Positions 42,900 to 54,089 of a stretch of DNA of 64,000 bases are shown one piece after another; positions within the stretch are counted from its first letter, which is position 1; every line of letters begins with the position of its first letter. Below the pieces are notes generated by a model. It was not told the origin of the DNA. It searched no databases and saw only the letters and a list, made by a program, of their open reading frames with translations. Source of the stretch: Simmondsia chinensis. Taxonomy: Eukaryota > Streptophyta > Magnoliopsida > Caryophyllales > Simmondsiaceae. The position numbers and the translations under genes were made by a program. The stretch lies in the NCBI GenBank assembly GCA_018398585.1, contig JAGTTD010000007.1, positions 14,190,320 to 14,254,319 of the forward strand. The letters run 5' to 3'.

Positions 42900-44250
42900 A
42901 TTTCAAAAGGATTGGGACGACGCTGTTTTGAGCCACGTGCTTAACACGTGAGGCCTCTCTCGAGGGGAATCAAGCCTTGAGGTGCTGTAGTAATGGCATC
43001 TCAAGCCCAATATCTTGAAGAGATGATCACCCGGACAAGGGTATCAACCACTCAAGCGCCCGAGATAGTTGATGGGTATAAGGAGCTCGAGTTCAAGGGA
43101 TGGCCGAGAAGGCTGCAAGACGGGTGGTTTCCAGGCTCGAGGTGGTTACTTAGAGCGCAATCTTAGATGTTTGGGCATTAAACTTAATCCAAGAGGACGT
43201 GGAGTTTCTATAAGAGACTTCCTTTGGACATGGGCACTATGGATTTACCTCCAATACTACATTCAAGACACGTTCATTGAATATTTTCCCATGCAAAGAA
43301 GGAGCTTAGTGGCCAGAAGTGGGTAAAGATGCCGCAAAAATAGGAGCATCTTTTATTTCTCATTTTTTATAAATAAAGGACTCTGCGTCAGTCCAAAGTA
43401 GTACACACACTCAACTTCTTGAAATTTATTTATTTATTTTTATTTATTTTTTTTTTTACAGCATACTTGTGTTTTTTCCTACGGAGTAGAATACCTAGCT
43501 TAGTGTAGATTAATGTAGAACTTGCTATACTTGCTTTATTGGTAATACAATTTTTCAGGTTTGAGGTATGACTTTTCAGTTTTAATCTGTTCCCAAAATT
43601 TTGACAAGTTGAGAATTGAGGCTTTAGTTTAAGGATTTGAAGGCCAAGACTTGACATTGATTGTATTGGTCTTAACATTACTATCATTGTTTAATAAGTC
43701 AGGTGAACTTTGGTTCTCTCCATTGTTTAGGGCTTTGTCAGCAAAGGCTTGACCTTGAATGTGTTGCTCCACTTTAATCTTGTCAGACATTAACCCATTC
43801 GAGTTATTATAAATCAAGGGTGCCAAGCTTAAAAATCTGGTTGACTTGGGCTTGTAAGTGAATTGCCGAGCTCTTGAGTTTGTCTCCACCCCACTTTCTA
43901 ACTTTTAAGTGTACGAGGAAAAGTGTCTGTGAGCCCTGCTCCGTCACTGTAACTGCCACTTGAGTTAGGTCCACATTTTTTAATTTTTGTGATAAAAATA
44001 CATAAAATCCACAAAAATTACTTAACAAAGTCTTCTTAATTAACGCGTAAGGAGAACTGCGATATAACTGAAGTCAGATACACCAACATACGATAACCTT
44101 TTCTCTGAAAAAAGTGTGTGGTCGAGGTCAAAGACGTGTGGTTCATAATTAGGCTCGCTCCCTAGTAGCGGTGAGTCTCTTTTGCACATTGTTTTTGTTT
44201 CCAAATTTACGGCGACCACACACACATCATTTGAAACAAAATAGAGCAAA
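42900..44250 (+). repeat. Tat LTR, plus orientation, without internal region
   Basis: It aligns in reverse complement with the copy-A Tat LTR (16860-20470) minus that copy's two inserts. No gag follows on the right, so it is a solo LTR or a severed end. An A/T-rich simple repeat lies at 43420-43460. Minus-strand frames in it are not convincing genes. Confidence 0.65.
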
Positions 44251-44640
44251 CACACCGAAAGAGATAATATAAGCTAGAGTTTTGTGTTGAGTATTTGTTG
44301 CATGAGCAATACACCAAGCAAAAGAATGTATTTATAGCAAATTAAAAGAAACCCTATAATGCAAAGTTACAAAATAGTCACTATACTGTCCGCCAAACAT
44401 AAAGTGGCCCAAAAACATGTTTAGAGGCTGAATCTAGGAAAATTAGGTGGGGCCAATGCTGAAGTGGCTGGGGCTGCGTACTTCGATTTGACAAGTAATT
44501 AACTTGTAACTCCTAACGGATCAAAAGTTATGATCGGTTGAGGTTAAAATTGTAGTTTAGTGTTTCAGACCCACTTTTTTAGGTTACTGGTGATCCAATT
44601 GCTTAATGAACTATTTGACTACTCATCCTACACTACCAAC
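44251..44640. other. Unassigned sequence
   Basis: I see no coding frame, no inverted or tandem repeat and no LTR end here. Confidence 0.4.
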
Positions 44641-44649
44641 TACTATGCT

Positions 44650-44990
44650 TAAGTCCATTAAAATACTCTTATCCATAGTTATTGTGATTATGAGATATGG
44701 CAAATGAATGTCAAGATAGCCCTTATTGAATGGTGCTCTTTGGAAGGATATCTATATGATACAACCAAATGATTTCGTTTCGAAGAATCAAGAAAGAGTA
44801 TCAACAAACAAGCATTTCATTTTACATAGTCAAGCACTGAAAAGGATACTTTCTGGAGGCCCTACAATTGCTGTAGATATTGCATTGCTTGAGCATGTGA
44901 TTGAGTTTGAAATGTTTCTAAGGTATTCTAAGCATCCTTGGTTGATGTTGCATTTGTAATACTGTACGAAATTATTTCACTAATTATGGT
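44650..44990 (+). pseudogene. Ty1/copia reverse transcriptase fragment
   Basis: Broken frames give NGALWKDIYMIQPNDFVSKN, close to the copia RT stretch DVKTAFLNG.L.EEIYM.QP.GF. About 75 codons on, a VDVAFVILY piece stands where the family has VFLVLYVDD. The RT is internally deleted and full of stops. No LTRs were linked to it. Confidence 0.62.
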
Positions 44991-45563
44991 TTTAATCATA
45001 GAAACATCACATGGTCCTTCCATTTCTCTTAAAAATATGTTGGATTAATTCTAGGTGATACATCTAACGCTTGTAAGTCATCACCCTTGATTGATGATTA
45101 TGGTGTTGCTACTCTAACTGGATGCTTGTAAGTATTGACTTAACTTGGTGTCATGACCAGAAGATCACTATCAATCAACAGTGAAGAATTTGCGAGAAAG
45201 AACTAAAAATTGTAGCGGAATAAGGAAATAGCAACAGTAAAAACAAGGAAGAAGAGAAGCAAACTGGGAGGAGGAAGGAGGAGGGCCGAGGGGGCCCACT
45301 TTGAAGAAATTGTGAGAGAGGGAGTAGAGTTAAATATCAAAATAGAAATTTTATTAATCAAGTGAAGAATAAATTACAATGAAAGACTAATCCCTTTTCA
45401 TAGACTTTTCTAGGCAAAATACTGGAAAAGAATGAAAATATATGAAAACTAAAAATTTGGTAAGAGATGGCTTTTCCCGCCTATCGGGGCCGATTTGATC
45501 GATTGGGTGAAATGTCCAATCAATCCGATATTTTCAAAACAAGCCATTACCGCCCATTAGCTT

Positions 45564-45564
45564 C

Positions 45565-45595
<31 letters not shown>

Positions 45596-45603
45596 AAAAA
45601 AAA
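45564..45603. repeat. C22-A18 homopolymer pair
   Basis: This run replaces the expected polypurine tract of a minus-strand chromovirus remnant. The exact length may be unreliable. Confidence 0.85.
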
Positions 45604-45611
45604 GAAAACTC

Positions 45612-45630
45612 AATCCTTGTCTCAAGGATT
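45612..45630 (-). other. Perfect stem-loop upstream of the polypurine tract
   Basis: On the minus strand AATCCTTG-AGA-CAAGGATT is an 8-bp perfect stem with a three-base loop, the same element found in the other LTR retrotransposons here. Confidence 0.8.
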
Positions 45631-46510
45631 TAAACTTGGGAATTGAGAAAGGTGCAATCTTTCCTTGCTAAGATTGGACCATTGCACTAGTACTTAAGGC
45701 ATTAGGATGTTGTTTCTTTTTAAAATTCTTTGATCAAGGATAGTCAGGGGCTCAATTAATATGGAATCATCTGAATTCACAACAAGAGTATCATGAGGTC
45801 TATCAACGCAAGAGATTTTACCAAGCCAACAACAAGTTCCAACTTATGGATATAGGATCTTGGACTATTTTTTGAAAAAGAGGTGTTTTAAATTAAAAAA
45901 AAAAAATCTCACGTGCATAGAAAATTCAGAGTAGTAATCTGTTTTTTGTGTATCAACACACAAATACTATGTGTTGACACACAGAGTTGCAGTAAGCATC
46001 TATGTATTTTTGTGTGTCAACACGCAGATTGTATGTGTCGAATCAAAGCTCCCCATCACAGGGCAGCAATAAGTTTATGGATCCTGCAGCTTCCCACTTT
46101 TACATTTTCACTTCATATTCACTCATCCATCCTCTCCTCTCACAAATCCTAACCTCTCTCTCCCACAAAAATTTCCAAAATACATCCAAAATCATAAAAT
46201 TTACTCAAATCTCTTACAAACTTTTGCTCAAAATCAAGTTTGTCTTTATTGTGACATCAAAACTTTGTGTTTTTGTCAAATGTTCATCTTCTTCACTAAC
46301 CATATCTCAAAAAATGACCAGCCCAAGTTTTTCTCAAATTTGTTTGTTTTTGAAACTTTCTTGCTTTTCTAAGTCACAAATCATCTATTTTCACAAACAT
46401 TTCATTCTCTTTAATAATTTTATGGCAAATCTCAATATTTCACTCTTTTCTCCCAAACTCTAACCCTAACCATGAAATTTTTGCTGTAGATATTTTCAAG
46501 TTTTAAATCA

Positions 46511-46806
46511 TGGGTCATACAAAAAGGTTGGAAGCTACTTCTAAGAAGAGGTTAGGATATGATGAAGGTGTTTCTTCTTCCTAAGATCGTAGTTTGGTAA
46601 ATTCCTCTAACCCCTTCCTCAAAATGGAATTGTTATTTGATAGATTTGTAGATTGGACTTCGATTAGGAGAAAAAACTTAGGGGAATTATTTGCTTTGTT
46701 TGAAGTAGTAGGCTGGACAAAAATTTGTTTTATAAAAGAACTAGTATACCCGAGTTTAGTAGGCGAATTTTATTTTAACTTTAAATTTCTAGAACTGCTC
46801 CCCTAG
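46511..46806 (+). pseudogene. Plant transposon-associated domain remnant
   Basis: Starting GHTKRLEATSKKRLGYDEG and interrupted by a stop at 46582, the frame continues with LLFDRFVDWTSIRRKN, then FIKELVYPSLVGEFYFNFK. This is like the FV.L...YP.LVREFYANL pattern of a domain common in non-autonomous plant LTR elements. Downstream at 47044-47235 an acidic Glu/Asp stretch may belong to the same lost protein. The function is unknown. Confidence 0.5.
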
Positions 46807-47235
46807 AATTATTCTCAATAGTTTTAGGCCAAGTAATTAAATATGATGCGTCTTATATAAATGAATTAATTGGTTTTGTTTTCGAAGAAAATAATTTTTG
46901 TTTTCTGCAAGAAATACACCAGTTCCCTCTCCTCGAATCTTACTGTAAGTCCTTACTTCAACAAGTTTTGGATGAAGTACCACTTTCTAACAGAAAGAAT
47001 CCAAACTCGAATGATTTGGAAGTGGTTCTTAAATTAACACATAATGATTTGTACTAATATCACTGCAAGATCGGGTGGCTCGACTTGGTCTCAAAGTTGT
47101 ATCTATTTTTTTGGAGTTAAGAGAATAGTAGAAATAGATAAAGAGAGAGACGAGGAAGAGGAAAATTTTGATGAAGAAGAGGATGAGGCTAATGAGGAAG
47201 AACTAAAAAAAGACCTCAGAAAAGGAGGAGTGTAA

Positions 47236-47906
47236 GTGACCAAATTGCTTCATTGGAAGAGTAAGCATCTTCTTACACGAATAAAAGTCATCCTTACACC
47301 AATGAAACACGATCCACACTATAAAATATTGCAGACTTTTACTTGTGTAGACAAAGACCCTCAAGTCCTTAGATATTTTTTTCTTTCAAATATTTGGAGC
47401 TACATTTATCATTTGTTGTACATCATTTTGCTTGAATTGACTGAAATACCATGACTATTTGAGAATGAGTATCATTTCTTTTTGTTTATGTATGCTATTA
47501 TTGCTTTTAATAGGGGGAGTTGTCAATTTCTCTATCCCTTAGCTTGTCCTTTGTGTTGATGACAAAGGGGAGAAAAAATGGTGTTATTGAATATTGAAGC
47601 CGAAACCATGTTGTGAAATTGTGTTTGATTGAGTTATAGTTAATATGATGTTAAGCTCTTGAATGCTTCATTTCTAAAATGCACCCACATAGGAGGAGAT
47701 ACTTGAGTTTGAATTTTAAAGTGTTATATATAACTCCATGACTTGGTATGAAGTGAGATTTTAACGTGTTATATGTAACTCCTTGGCTTGATATAAAGTG
47801 AGAATGTGTATGATTTGATTAGTCAATACTTTTAATTCTATACTTCAACTTTCATATTTTTGAGGAAAAAACACCAAATATTTATCATCATCAAAAGGGG
47901 GAATAT
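47236..47906 (+). other. 3' untranslated part and polypurine tract of the LARD-type element
   Basis: No convincing frame is seen. A short duplicated phrase around GTTATATATAACTCCATGACTTGGTATGA recurs 60 bp later. CATCATCAAAAGGGGGAATAT (about 47886-47906) is the polypurine tract. Confidence 0.5.
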
Positions 47907-49330
47907 TGCTGGGCCTAAGGCCGTTTATATTGAAATTTTGATCATAACAATCATTTAGTGAGTAATTATATTTAAATTGTTCTAATCTTGTTTGAAAATG
48001 GCTCATAGGAGAGCTAGAAAAAATCAAGATTAAACATGTTGATATCAAGCTTTCTGAGATGATGGATCAAGAGAAAACTGAGCCAAGTTGAAGAGAAGGT
48101 TTGATCCTAAATCAAGAGAACAAGATCCGATCTTGTCATTTTAAGTCATTTATTTTTATTTTTTAGGACTTAGGACAAGATATAACTATTGAATCAAATC
48201 TCAATATTGATATGTGATGCTATAACAAAAATATTTTTGAAAATTGATTTCTAATGTTATTTGAAAAGATTTCAAGGCAAATTCAAGCAAATCAGGTTTT
48301 CAACAAGGATATTTTAAATTGCCAATATGAAAAGCATGCCCAAAAATAACAAGATCAAAAATTTTGTTAGGATGATATTTTGGCTTGATAAAATCATTCA
48401 TCTAAATGAATAAGTCAAACATGGAAATGTATTCACAAAATTAAGCTAATATGATAAATCAATCAAGCCAAATGAAAATTTGATTTCCAAATATTCTTTG
48501 AAAAATATTCAAGTCAAATTCAAGCCAATCAAGTTTTTCAACACGGATATCTTAAATTGCCATTATGAAAAGCAAGCCCAAAAATATCAAGATCAAAAAT
48601 TTTATTAGGGTGATACTTTAGCTTGATTAAATCAACCATTCATCTAAATGAATAAGCCAAACATGGAAAATTATTCACAAAATCAAGCTAATATGGTAAA
48701 TCAATCAAGCTAAATGGTCGAATTTGTTCAAATCCACCCAAGCATGCTGAGTGTGGACACATAGAAGGCATGTGTCAAAAGACTGACATACAGTAGCCAC
48801 CTGGAGTGGCTGTGAGTTGACACACAGAGGCTATGTGTTGACACACAGGTTTGTATGTTGACACTCAAACCTTCAACAGTTCCAAGCAGTTACTTTTCTT
48901 TCCTAATCTTTTCCTAAACATTTCAGCCGTCCATAAGCCCCTCATTTGCTTATAAAAAGGGTTTGAATGCTTTGTCTTAAATCATTTAATTCCCTCTAAG
49001 CATTCTTTGATTAAAGTTCTTATCTCTTTTGCTTTAACGTTTTAATTTTGATATTTTCTTAAAGTTTTCTTGAGCATCACTTGTTCTCTAAATTGTTGAT
49101 AGTTTTAGCTTAATTGGTATATCTTTTGCTTTGGCTAAGCCTAATCCATTGTCAATTCACTCTTAAAAGAGTGAAGAATTTCTTTGGTTCATTTTATTTT
49201 CTTGTAAAGCTTGGATCCTGGGCCTATGTACAAAAAGGCTGGTCGTAAAGGTTGGATCCTGAGCCTAATTTTTTAAAGGATCATCAAGCTTTGTGAAGGG
49301 CTCAAGTAACAAAGAGTAGTCACATGAGGA
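47907..49330 (+). repeat. Probable 3' LTR of the LARD-type element
   Basis: It begins TGCTGGGCC directly after the polypurine tract. It holds an internal duplication of about 240 bp (48240-48440 and 48470-48720, sharing AAAGCATGCCCAAAAATA-like sequence). A TATAAAAAGGG box lies at 48950-48960, and CTTGGATCCTGGGCC/GGTTGGATCCTGAGCC repeats lie near 49210-49270. The 3' end is not sharply defined. Confidence 0.5.
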
Positions 49331-50740
49331 GTTGGTTAGCTTTCGGGTTGGAAGTGAACCACTATAAAAATCATTCTGCATTACTTTCTTCTTGCCTTTA
49401 TTTTTTATATTTTATATTTATCATTTATCATTTAATTTATTTTTTTGGATCTCAAAATTCAAACTTTTTAAAGAACCTAATCCCTCCCCCTCCCCACCCC
49501 CCCCCCCCCCCCCCCCCCCCCCCCGCGGGGGTTTCTCTTTGGGCCATCATAAAAAAATAAATAAACAACACAAAGAAAAACAAAACAAACACATAAATTT
49601 AAAATATACACAAAAAATTAAAATTTTATTAATAAAATATAAAATACATCACATGACATTAAATTTTATACGGTCACTTTAAAACATAAAATGCATGACA
49701 GTGAAATTTATATGGTGATTTTATTTTCCTCTGTTCTCCTTCCTTTGCCTCTTTGGTCTCCTTAGTTCTCCTTTTGGGTATTTGGCTCTTCTTGTCGACA
49801 ATCTCAACTTCAAGCCTCTAGACCCCCATTATATTTCGGATAGGGTTATTGAGGGCCTGAGGCAAGAAAAAGAGGTCACGTTGCAGCCTAACACACCATC
49901 ACTAGTTGCACAAAATGCTTACCATATACAAGGGGCAGCCATCTTCAAAACAAAATAACTTATTTTATTGTTGCAATTAATATAGGTAAGCATTTTGTTT
50001 AATTTATGGTAATGGGACCTCCCTTAGATCTCATTAGAAGTTAGGATTTATATGTTAAATCTAAATACAAGTTGAGTATAATAAAATAAGGGCATTACCA
50101 ACTATTATGCATTGCATTATATAATTCATGAATGCATAATAGTTATAATAATAACAACTAAAGTTGATAGAAATTTTAAACATTATAATTTTAAAATATT
50201 TAAAATTTTTATAAAAATGTAAAACAATGTGGATGAAGTGGGGAGGGTGTGGGTTGGTTTTTTGTGGAGGTGGGGGCGGGAGTATTTATAGGTTGGGTAG
50301 GGGGCAGGGGGTAACAGGTAGTTTTAGTTTTTTAAAGAAATTTTTTTTTACAGGGACTTGTCACCTCAAGTAAGGTGACAAGTCATCTGCATGCACGCCT
50401 GCCTGGTGGCATGCATGCAGGTTGCAATAGGCCAACACCGATCGGCCCATGTCATGACAGGGGTCATGCATGACCCGTGTCACCCACACGAGCGAAGCAG
50501 AGTTTGGGTTTGGCTGCTCTTTAAAATGACCCACAACCCGATCTACTACAGTGTATAGGTCGACTTGCCAGCATGGCAGGTTAGGTCGGGTTGTGTCTTT
50601 CTCATGACCCGACCCATTGGCCTCCTCTAGTCCCAGCTCCCTCGAGTTTACAGTGTAAATAAATGGCCCCCCTTTGGCCATTCGTAATTTTAGATTTCCA
50701 ATGGGTAAAAAATATATTTGATTTGACCCTCAACAGCTAC
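49331..50740. other. Unassigned sequence with poly-C tract and hairpin
   Basis: A C run of about 30 occupies 49494-49524. A perfect 12-bp hairpin (GACTTGTCACCT...AGGTGACAAGTC) lies at 50355-50384. The stretch 50385-50690 is GC-richer, with GACCCG/CGGGTC words like those of the MITE at 32044. The open frames here (poly-Pro across the C run, and 50361-50681 minus) have no recognisable features. Confidence 0.45.
50355..50384. other. Perfect 12-bp hairpin
   Basis: GACTTGTCACCT and AGGTGACAAGTC flank a six-base loop CAAGTA. No downstream T-run or tRNA-like context explains it. Confidence 0.75.
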
Positions 50741-51238
50741 AGGGAGCTCAAGGTGGTGCTATTTGATGCATGAGTTACCTTTGTTCCTACGTTTCTATAA
50801 ATATCACAATGAGGGATTCAAAATTTTCACCTTATGCACTGTGCTCTTTCTTCTAACATGTTTTCCTTCTTGATCCTAGTTACCTCACCTCCTTTCCCAC
50901 CAAGGATCACCTCTCCCTTGGAGAGGTTGGGAGTCAATGGGAGGCTAGCCTTCAAGCAGTTTGACTAAGAGGCTTCCCCAAGGATTCAGAGGTTTGGTGC
51001 CCTAAAGTAGCTCCCTATTTAGTCTCTGGCCATAGAGGCCAACAACCAAGAAGCCATCTCCCCTGAGAAAACCTTGAGATAAGATCCAAAGGTGGCACTT
51101 TCCATTGCTAGAGAGCTCGGGGCACATAAAGGAGTCCTTATTGGAATTTGCCAATAAGTTTCTTCGACTTCTGCAGAAGAAGCGTTAGTGCTACACCACT
51201 GTTAGGGTCCTTAGTCGTTATGCAAGCCTTCGAGGATT
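50741..51238 (+). pseudogene. Tat antisense ORF, copy B, 5' part with upstream TATA box
   Basis: The stretch 51045-51235 is homologous to bases 15-200 of copy A. A TATAAATA box at 50796-50803 lies about 80-100 bp before the first coding-like sequence (CCTCACCTCCTTTCCCACC, about 50884), suggesting the antisense ORF has its own promoter. The frames contain many stops. The CACTA transposon interrupts it at 51239, and the rest resumes at 56475. Confidence 0.55.
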
Positions 51239-51244
51239 CACTAT

Positions 51245-51780
51245 TAAAAAAGTGACAACTACCAACAACAGGATTGTTATTGGCAATGGCAATTTTTCTG
51301 TTGGTAAGCTGTTGGTATAGCCACTGTTGGTAAAAGTTTTACCAACAAGAATTTTAAACTATTGGTAATGGCTTATTATTAGAAACAATTGTTCATTTGT
51401 TGGTAAAAGTTATACCAACAAAGTTTTCTGTTGGTAAAAGTTACTACCAACAACAAATTCTCTATTGGTAAAGAGTATACCAACAATAAGTTCTTTATTG
51501 ATAAAAGTTATACCAATAAAAATTTTCTGTTGGCAAAGGATTGTACCAACACAAATTTTTTGTTGGTAAAAGATTTTTTACCAACAACAAATTTTTTGTT
51601 GGTAAAGATTATACCAATAAAAACTGTATGTTGGCAAAGGGTATTCCAACCAAAAAAATTTTCAATTGCTAAATATTATTCCTACAATCAGCATATAGTA
51701 GTAGAAGATATACCAACAAAGACTTTTTCTATATACCAACAAAAATTTTCCATTGGCAAGGATTTCCCAACAATTTTATA
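51245..51780. repeat. Left subterminal repeats of the CACTA element
   Basis: About a dozen copies of ACCAACAA/TTGTTGGTA alternate on the two strands, often as ACCAACAA...TTTT-TGTTGGTAAA palindromes. In CACTA elements such repeats bind the TNPA-type protein. Confidence 0.85.
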
Positions 51781-52454
51781 CAACTAGTCCCTTTTTTAAT
51801 ACATATACATTTACCAACAAACAAATCCCCCACAACATCCAAAATACATCTTTAATACCATGTCAAATTTTGTGCTCAAAAAAATATATCATGTCTAATT
51901 TAATCCCCAACAAAAGAAAACAATCCAAAATAAATCCTAAAAGTTTATGTAGCAAAAAAGATAAATTCATGATATATATGCAAAAAAGACATCCTCCTAT
52001 ATGTCATCTTCATCTGTGTAATCCTGGTCTCGATGCTCTTGATTAAGCTCATCATCAACTAACATGCCTTTTTCCTGTGACAACGATTAACAAAGACGTC
52101 AAATGTACCACTTAAACTCGATCCCAATCTTTTAGCACATAAAAACTCGATCCCAATCTTTTAGCACATAAGTTAGTTATTCATAATAGTTAGCAATCAA
52201 GTCCTAACATTTGCACCACCATATTTTGGAATATTTATCTTTATAATTCATATTCACTGTTGCAAAGCCAAAATAGATATATTATGTCACAAGTAAATGA
52301 TCAATAGTCAATTAGGTTCAATAAGAAACAACGCTAATTAACATACTATCGAGAACTATATTAGCTAACTTCAAACTAATAAAATGTTGCTCTACTACTA
52401 TATGTTGAACAATTACCTTTCCTATAAATTTCAGAAGAGTGGACTCAAGAAAGT

Positions 52455-53125
52455 TTATCTTTCCCAAGATTTCTTTAAACTCTCTTCTGAACTAGACCAC
52501 TTCTCATTCATAATTTTCAGCTCCTCCTCCAACTTTCTGGTCTTAGCCTGTTCCTCAGCTAGAGCGGCACGCTTAGCACTAGAACGAGGAACCTTAACAC
52601 CTAATCCGTAAGTTTTTGCGTATCCATTATTGTTCTCTCCCACAACTTCAAAAAATATCTTCCTTCGTTCTTCCTTAATGAATGCTTCATCTGCATCATC
52701 CGGAAGTTCTGATAGTCTCCTATCAATCCCCATCTGTATAAAGTAATATTTTAATCCATTAGAATGGGTATTGGAATGCATAAACACTAAATAAATTTAG
52801 AATGATCTAATAAGTATAGCAATTATCAAACCAAGGCAGTAGAAGTATCATCATCAAGCGCGGCGTGATGCTTCGGAATATGGGTTTCCTTATAGATATC
52901 AATCTCATCAGGTTCTTTACCATCTTGTTTCCTCTATTCAAACAAGAATGTATATGTTACTTAACATAAAAATTTAGTGTATAAAAAGTATTGAAATATG
53001 AAACTAAAAAGAGCTTCAATTACCTTAGCTTTCCGTACTCTGGCAAAACTCATGCTACCTACATAGTGTCTCGATTTTGATTCTTTTTTATTGGCTATGG
53101 CTCTTTGGCGGCGTTTCTATATCAA
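52455..53125 (-). pseudogene. CACTA accessory protein (Transposase_24-like), three exons visible
   Basis: Exon-like segments on the minus strand are about 53120-53024 (KKESKSRHYVGSMSFARVRK), 52933-52832 (RKQDGKEPDEIDIYKETHIP) and 52733-52455 (MGIDRRLSELPDDADEAFIK, then FFEVVGENNNGYAKTYGLGV and a coiled-coil end). Consensus GT/AG splice sites fit at 53023-52934 and 52831-52734. The pattern SKSF.R.R, KETH and EVVGE..NGR..GLG is that of the plant En/Spm-associated protein family. Upstream exons appear lost. Confidence 0.72.
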
Positions 53126-53216
53126 AAATTATGACACTATGAGAATAATTAATAAAAAAGCGGGAAATACAACCATTATCAATATAAGAATATTAGATCC
53201 ATTATTACTATTACAA

Positions 53217-54077
53217 TCACATTGGTATCAAGGGGAAGTGACAAAGCACCTTATTAGGGACTTTTTTTCCACTAGCTAATGACACTATATTCCCATCGTT
53301 TGTGGTCTTCCATCTTGAAGCACCACAAATAGGGCGTGTGTCATAGTCCAATAAATCCTTCCAAAACAACACACAATCGTTGGGACACGCATCTATTTTA
53401 TTGTATGTAAGACCTAACTTTCTAATAATGCCTTTTGCTTTGTAATAAGTGTTCGGCAATGTTTCCCCCTTTGGCAAAGCCTTTTTAAACAAAGTCAGAA
53501 GTTTAGTAAATCCAGCATCGGTCACCCCATGCTTGCATTTAAGATGATATAGCTGAACAAGAAATGAGAGCTTGCTGAATTCCTCACAATCAGGATATAA
53601 GGGTTGCTCTGCATCTTTAAGTAATTCGTAAAAACTTTCAGTTTCTACATTAGGTCCTTCCATTGGTGGTTGTGATTATTCTTCCATATTAATATGATTA
53701 TGTACCCCATATGCATCTCCGATCATCTCATAAACACCATAATCATCGTCACAAACATTCATCTCCATCTCGCTACAAGTATCAATACCCTCATAAACTT
53801 CTAATTCCCCATGACTATGCCATATGCTACAAGCATAATTAGAATCCATGCCTATAAGTTGAAGATGGCATTCCACAATGAGTTTATCTTTGCTATATCG
53901 ATTAGCGCATAATTTACATGGGCACGGTATCAACCCATTTTCACCAACAACATTAAGAGCATACGAGACAAATGCTCGCATTCCATTCTGAAATTCACTT
54001 GAAGCCCTTGGGAACTTCACCCAATCCTTATTTTTAAACACATCCATATGGTAAATCCTACACTTACCAATATTCAC
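53217..54077 (-). pseudogene. CACTA transposase TNPD, N-terminal part only
   Basis: The frame 54077-53676 has the transposase-associated domain: WVKFPRASSEFQNGMRAFVS, CPCKLCANRYSK and IWHSHGE. After a stop, in the same frame, 53663-53217 continues with FYELLKDAEQPLYPDCEEFS, GETLPNTYYKAKGIIRKLGL and KIDACPNDCVLFWKD, ending in CGASRWK and CHFPLIPM. The family protein continues for several hundred residues with the catalytic core; here it passes straight into accessory-protein sequence, so the core was deleted. Confidence 0.9.
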
Positions 54078-54089
54078 AAATTAATTACA

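Larger units (their letters stand above)
45149..45860 (-). mobile_element. 3' end of another chromovirus: LTR-like block and chromodomain
   Basis: Minus-strand translation near 45800-45640 gives ILIEPLTILDQRILKRNN and VLVQWSNLSKE, a chromodomain. A perfect stem-loop follows, then a run of 18 T and 22 G in element orientation (plus 45564-45603, the place of the polypurine tract). Next comes an LTR-like block to 45149 (TGTCATGACC...). The rest of the element is missing, probably truncated near 45880. Confidence 0.62.
45880..49330 (+). mobile_element. Non-autonomous copia-like LTR element (LARD type), boundaries uncertain
   Basis: A polypurine tract CATCAAAAGGGGGAATAT precedes a likely 3' LTR at 47907. 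Upstream lie a CT-rich leader (46080-46500) and a short ORF start at 46511. TGTGTTGACACACAG-like words occur near both ends (45945-46040 and 48745-48880), as expected if they belong to LTRs. The left LTR boundary is not visible. No RT or integrase is present. Confidence 0.5.

Noticed and set aside
46002..46463. 153-codon plus-strand frame rich in Ser, Phe and Lys
   Set aside because: This is the CT-rich leader of the LARD-type element. Its composition is explained by AT/CT-rich DNA, and the likely ORF starts later, at 46511.
49324..49682. Two overlapping frames with poly-Pro
   Set aside because: The proline run is produced by the C homopolymer; flanking residues show no domain.
50361..50681. 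106-codon minus-strand frame
   Set aside because: It sits in a GC-richer stretch, which lengthens chance frames, and begins inside the hairpin. No recognisable motif.
51245..51780. Regular short repeats that could suggest a CRISPR array
   Set aside because: The words vary, alternate strands and sit inside CACTA termini. They are subterminal transposase-binding repeats, and the DNA is eukaryotic.
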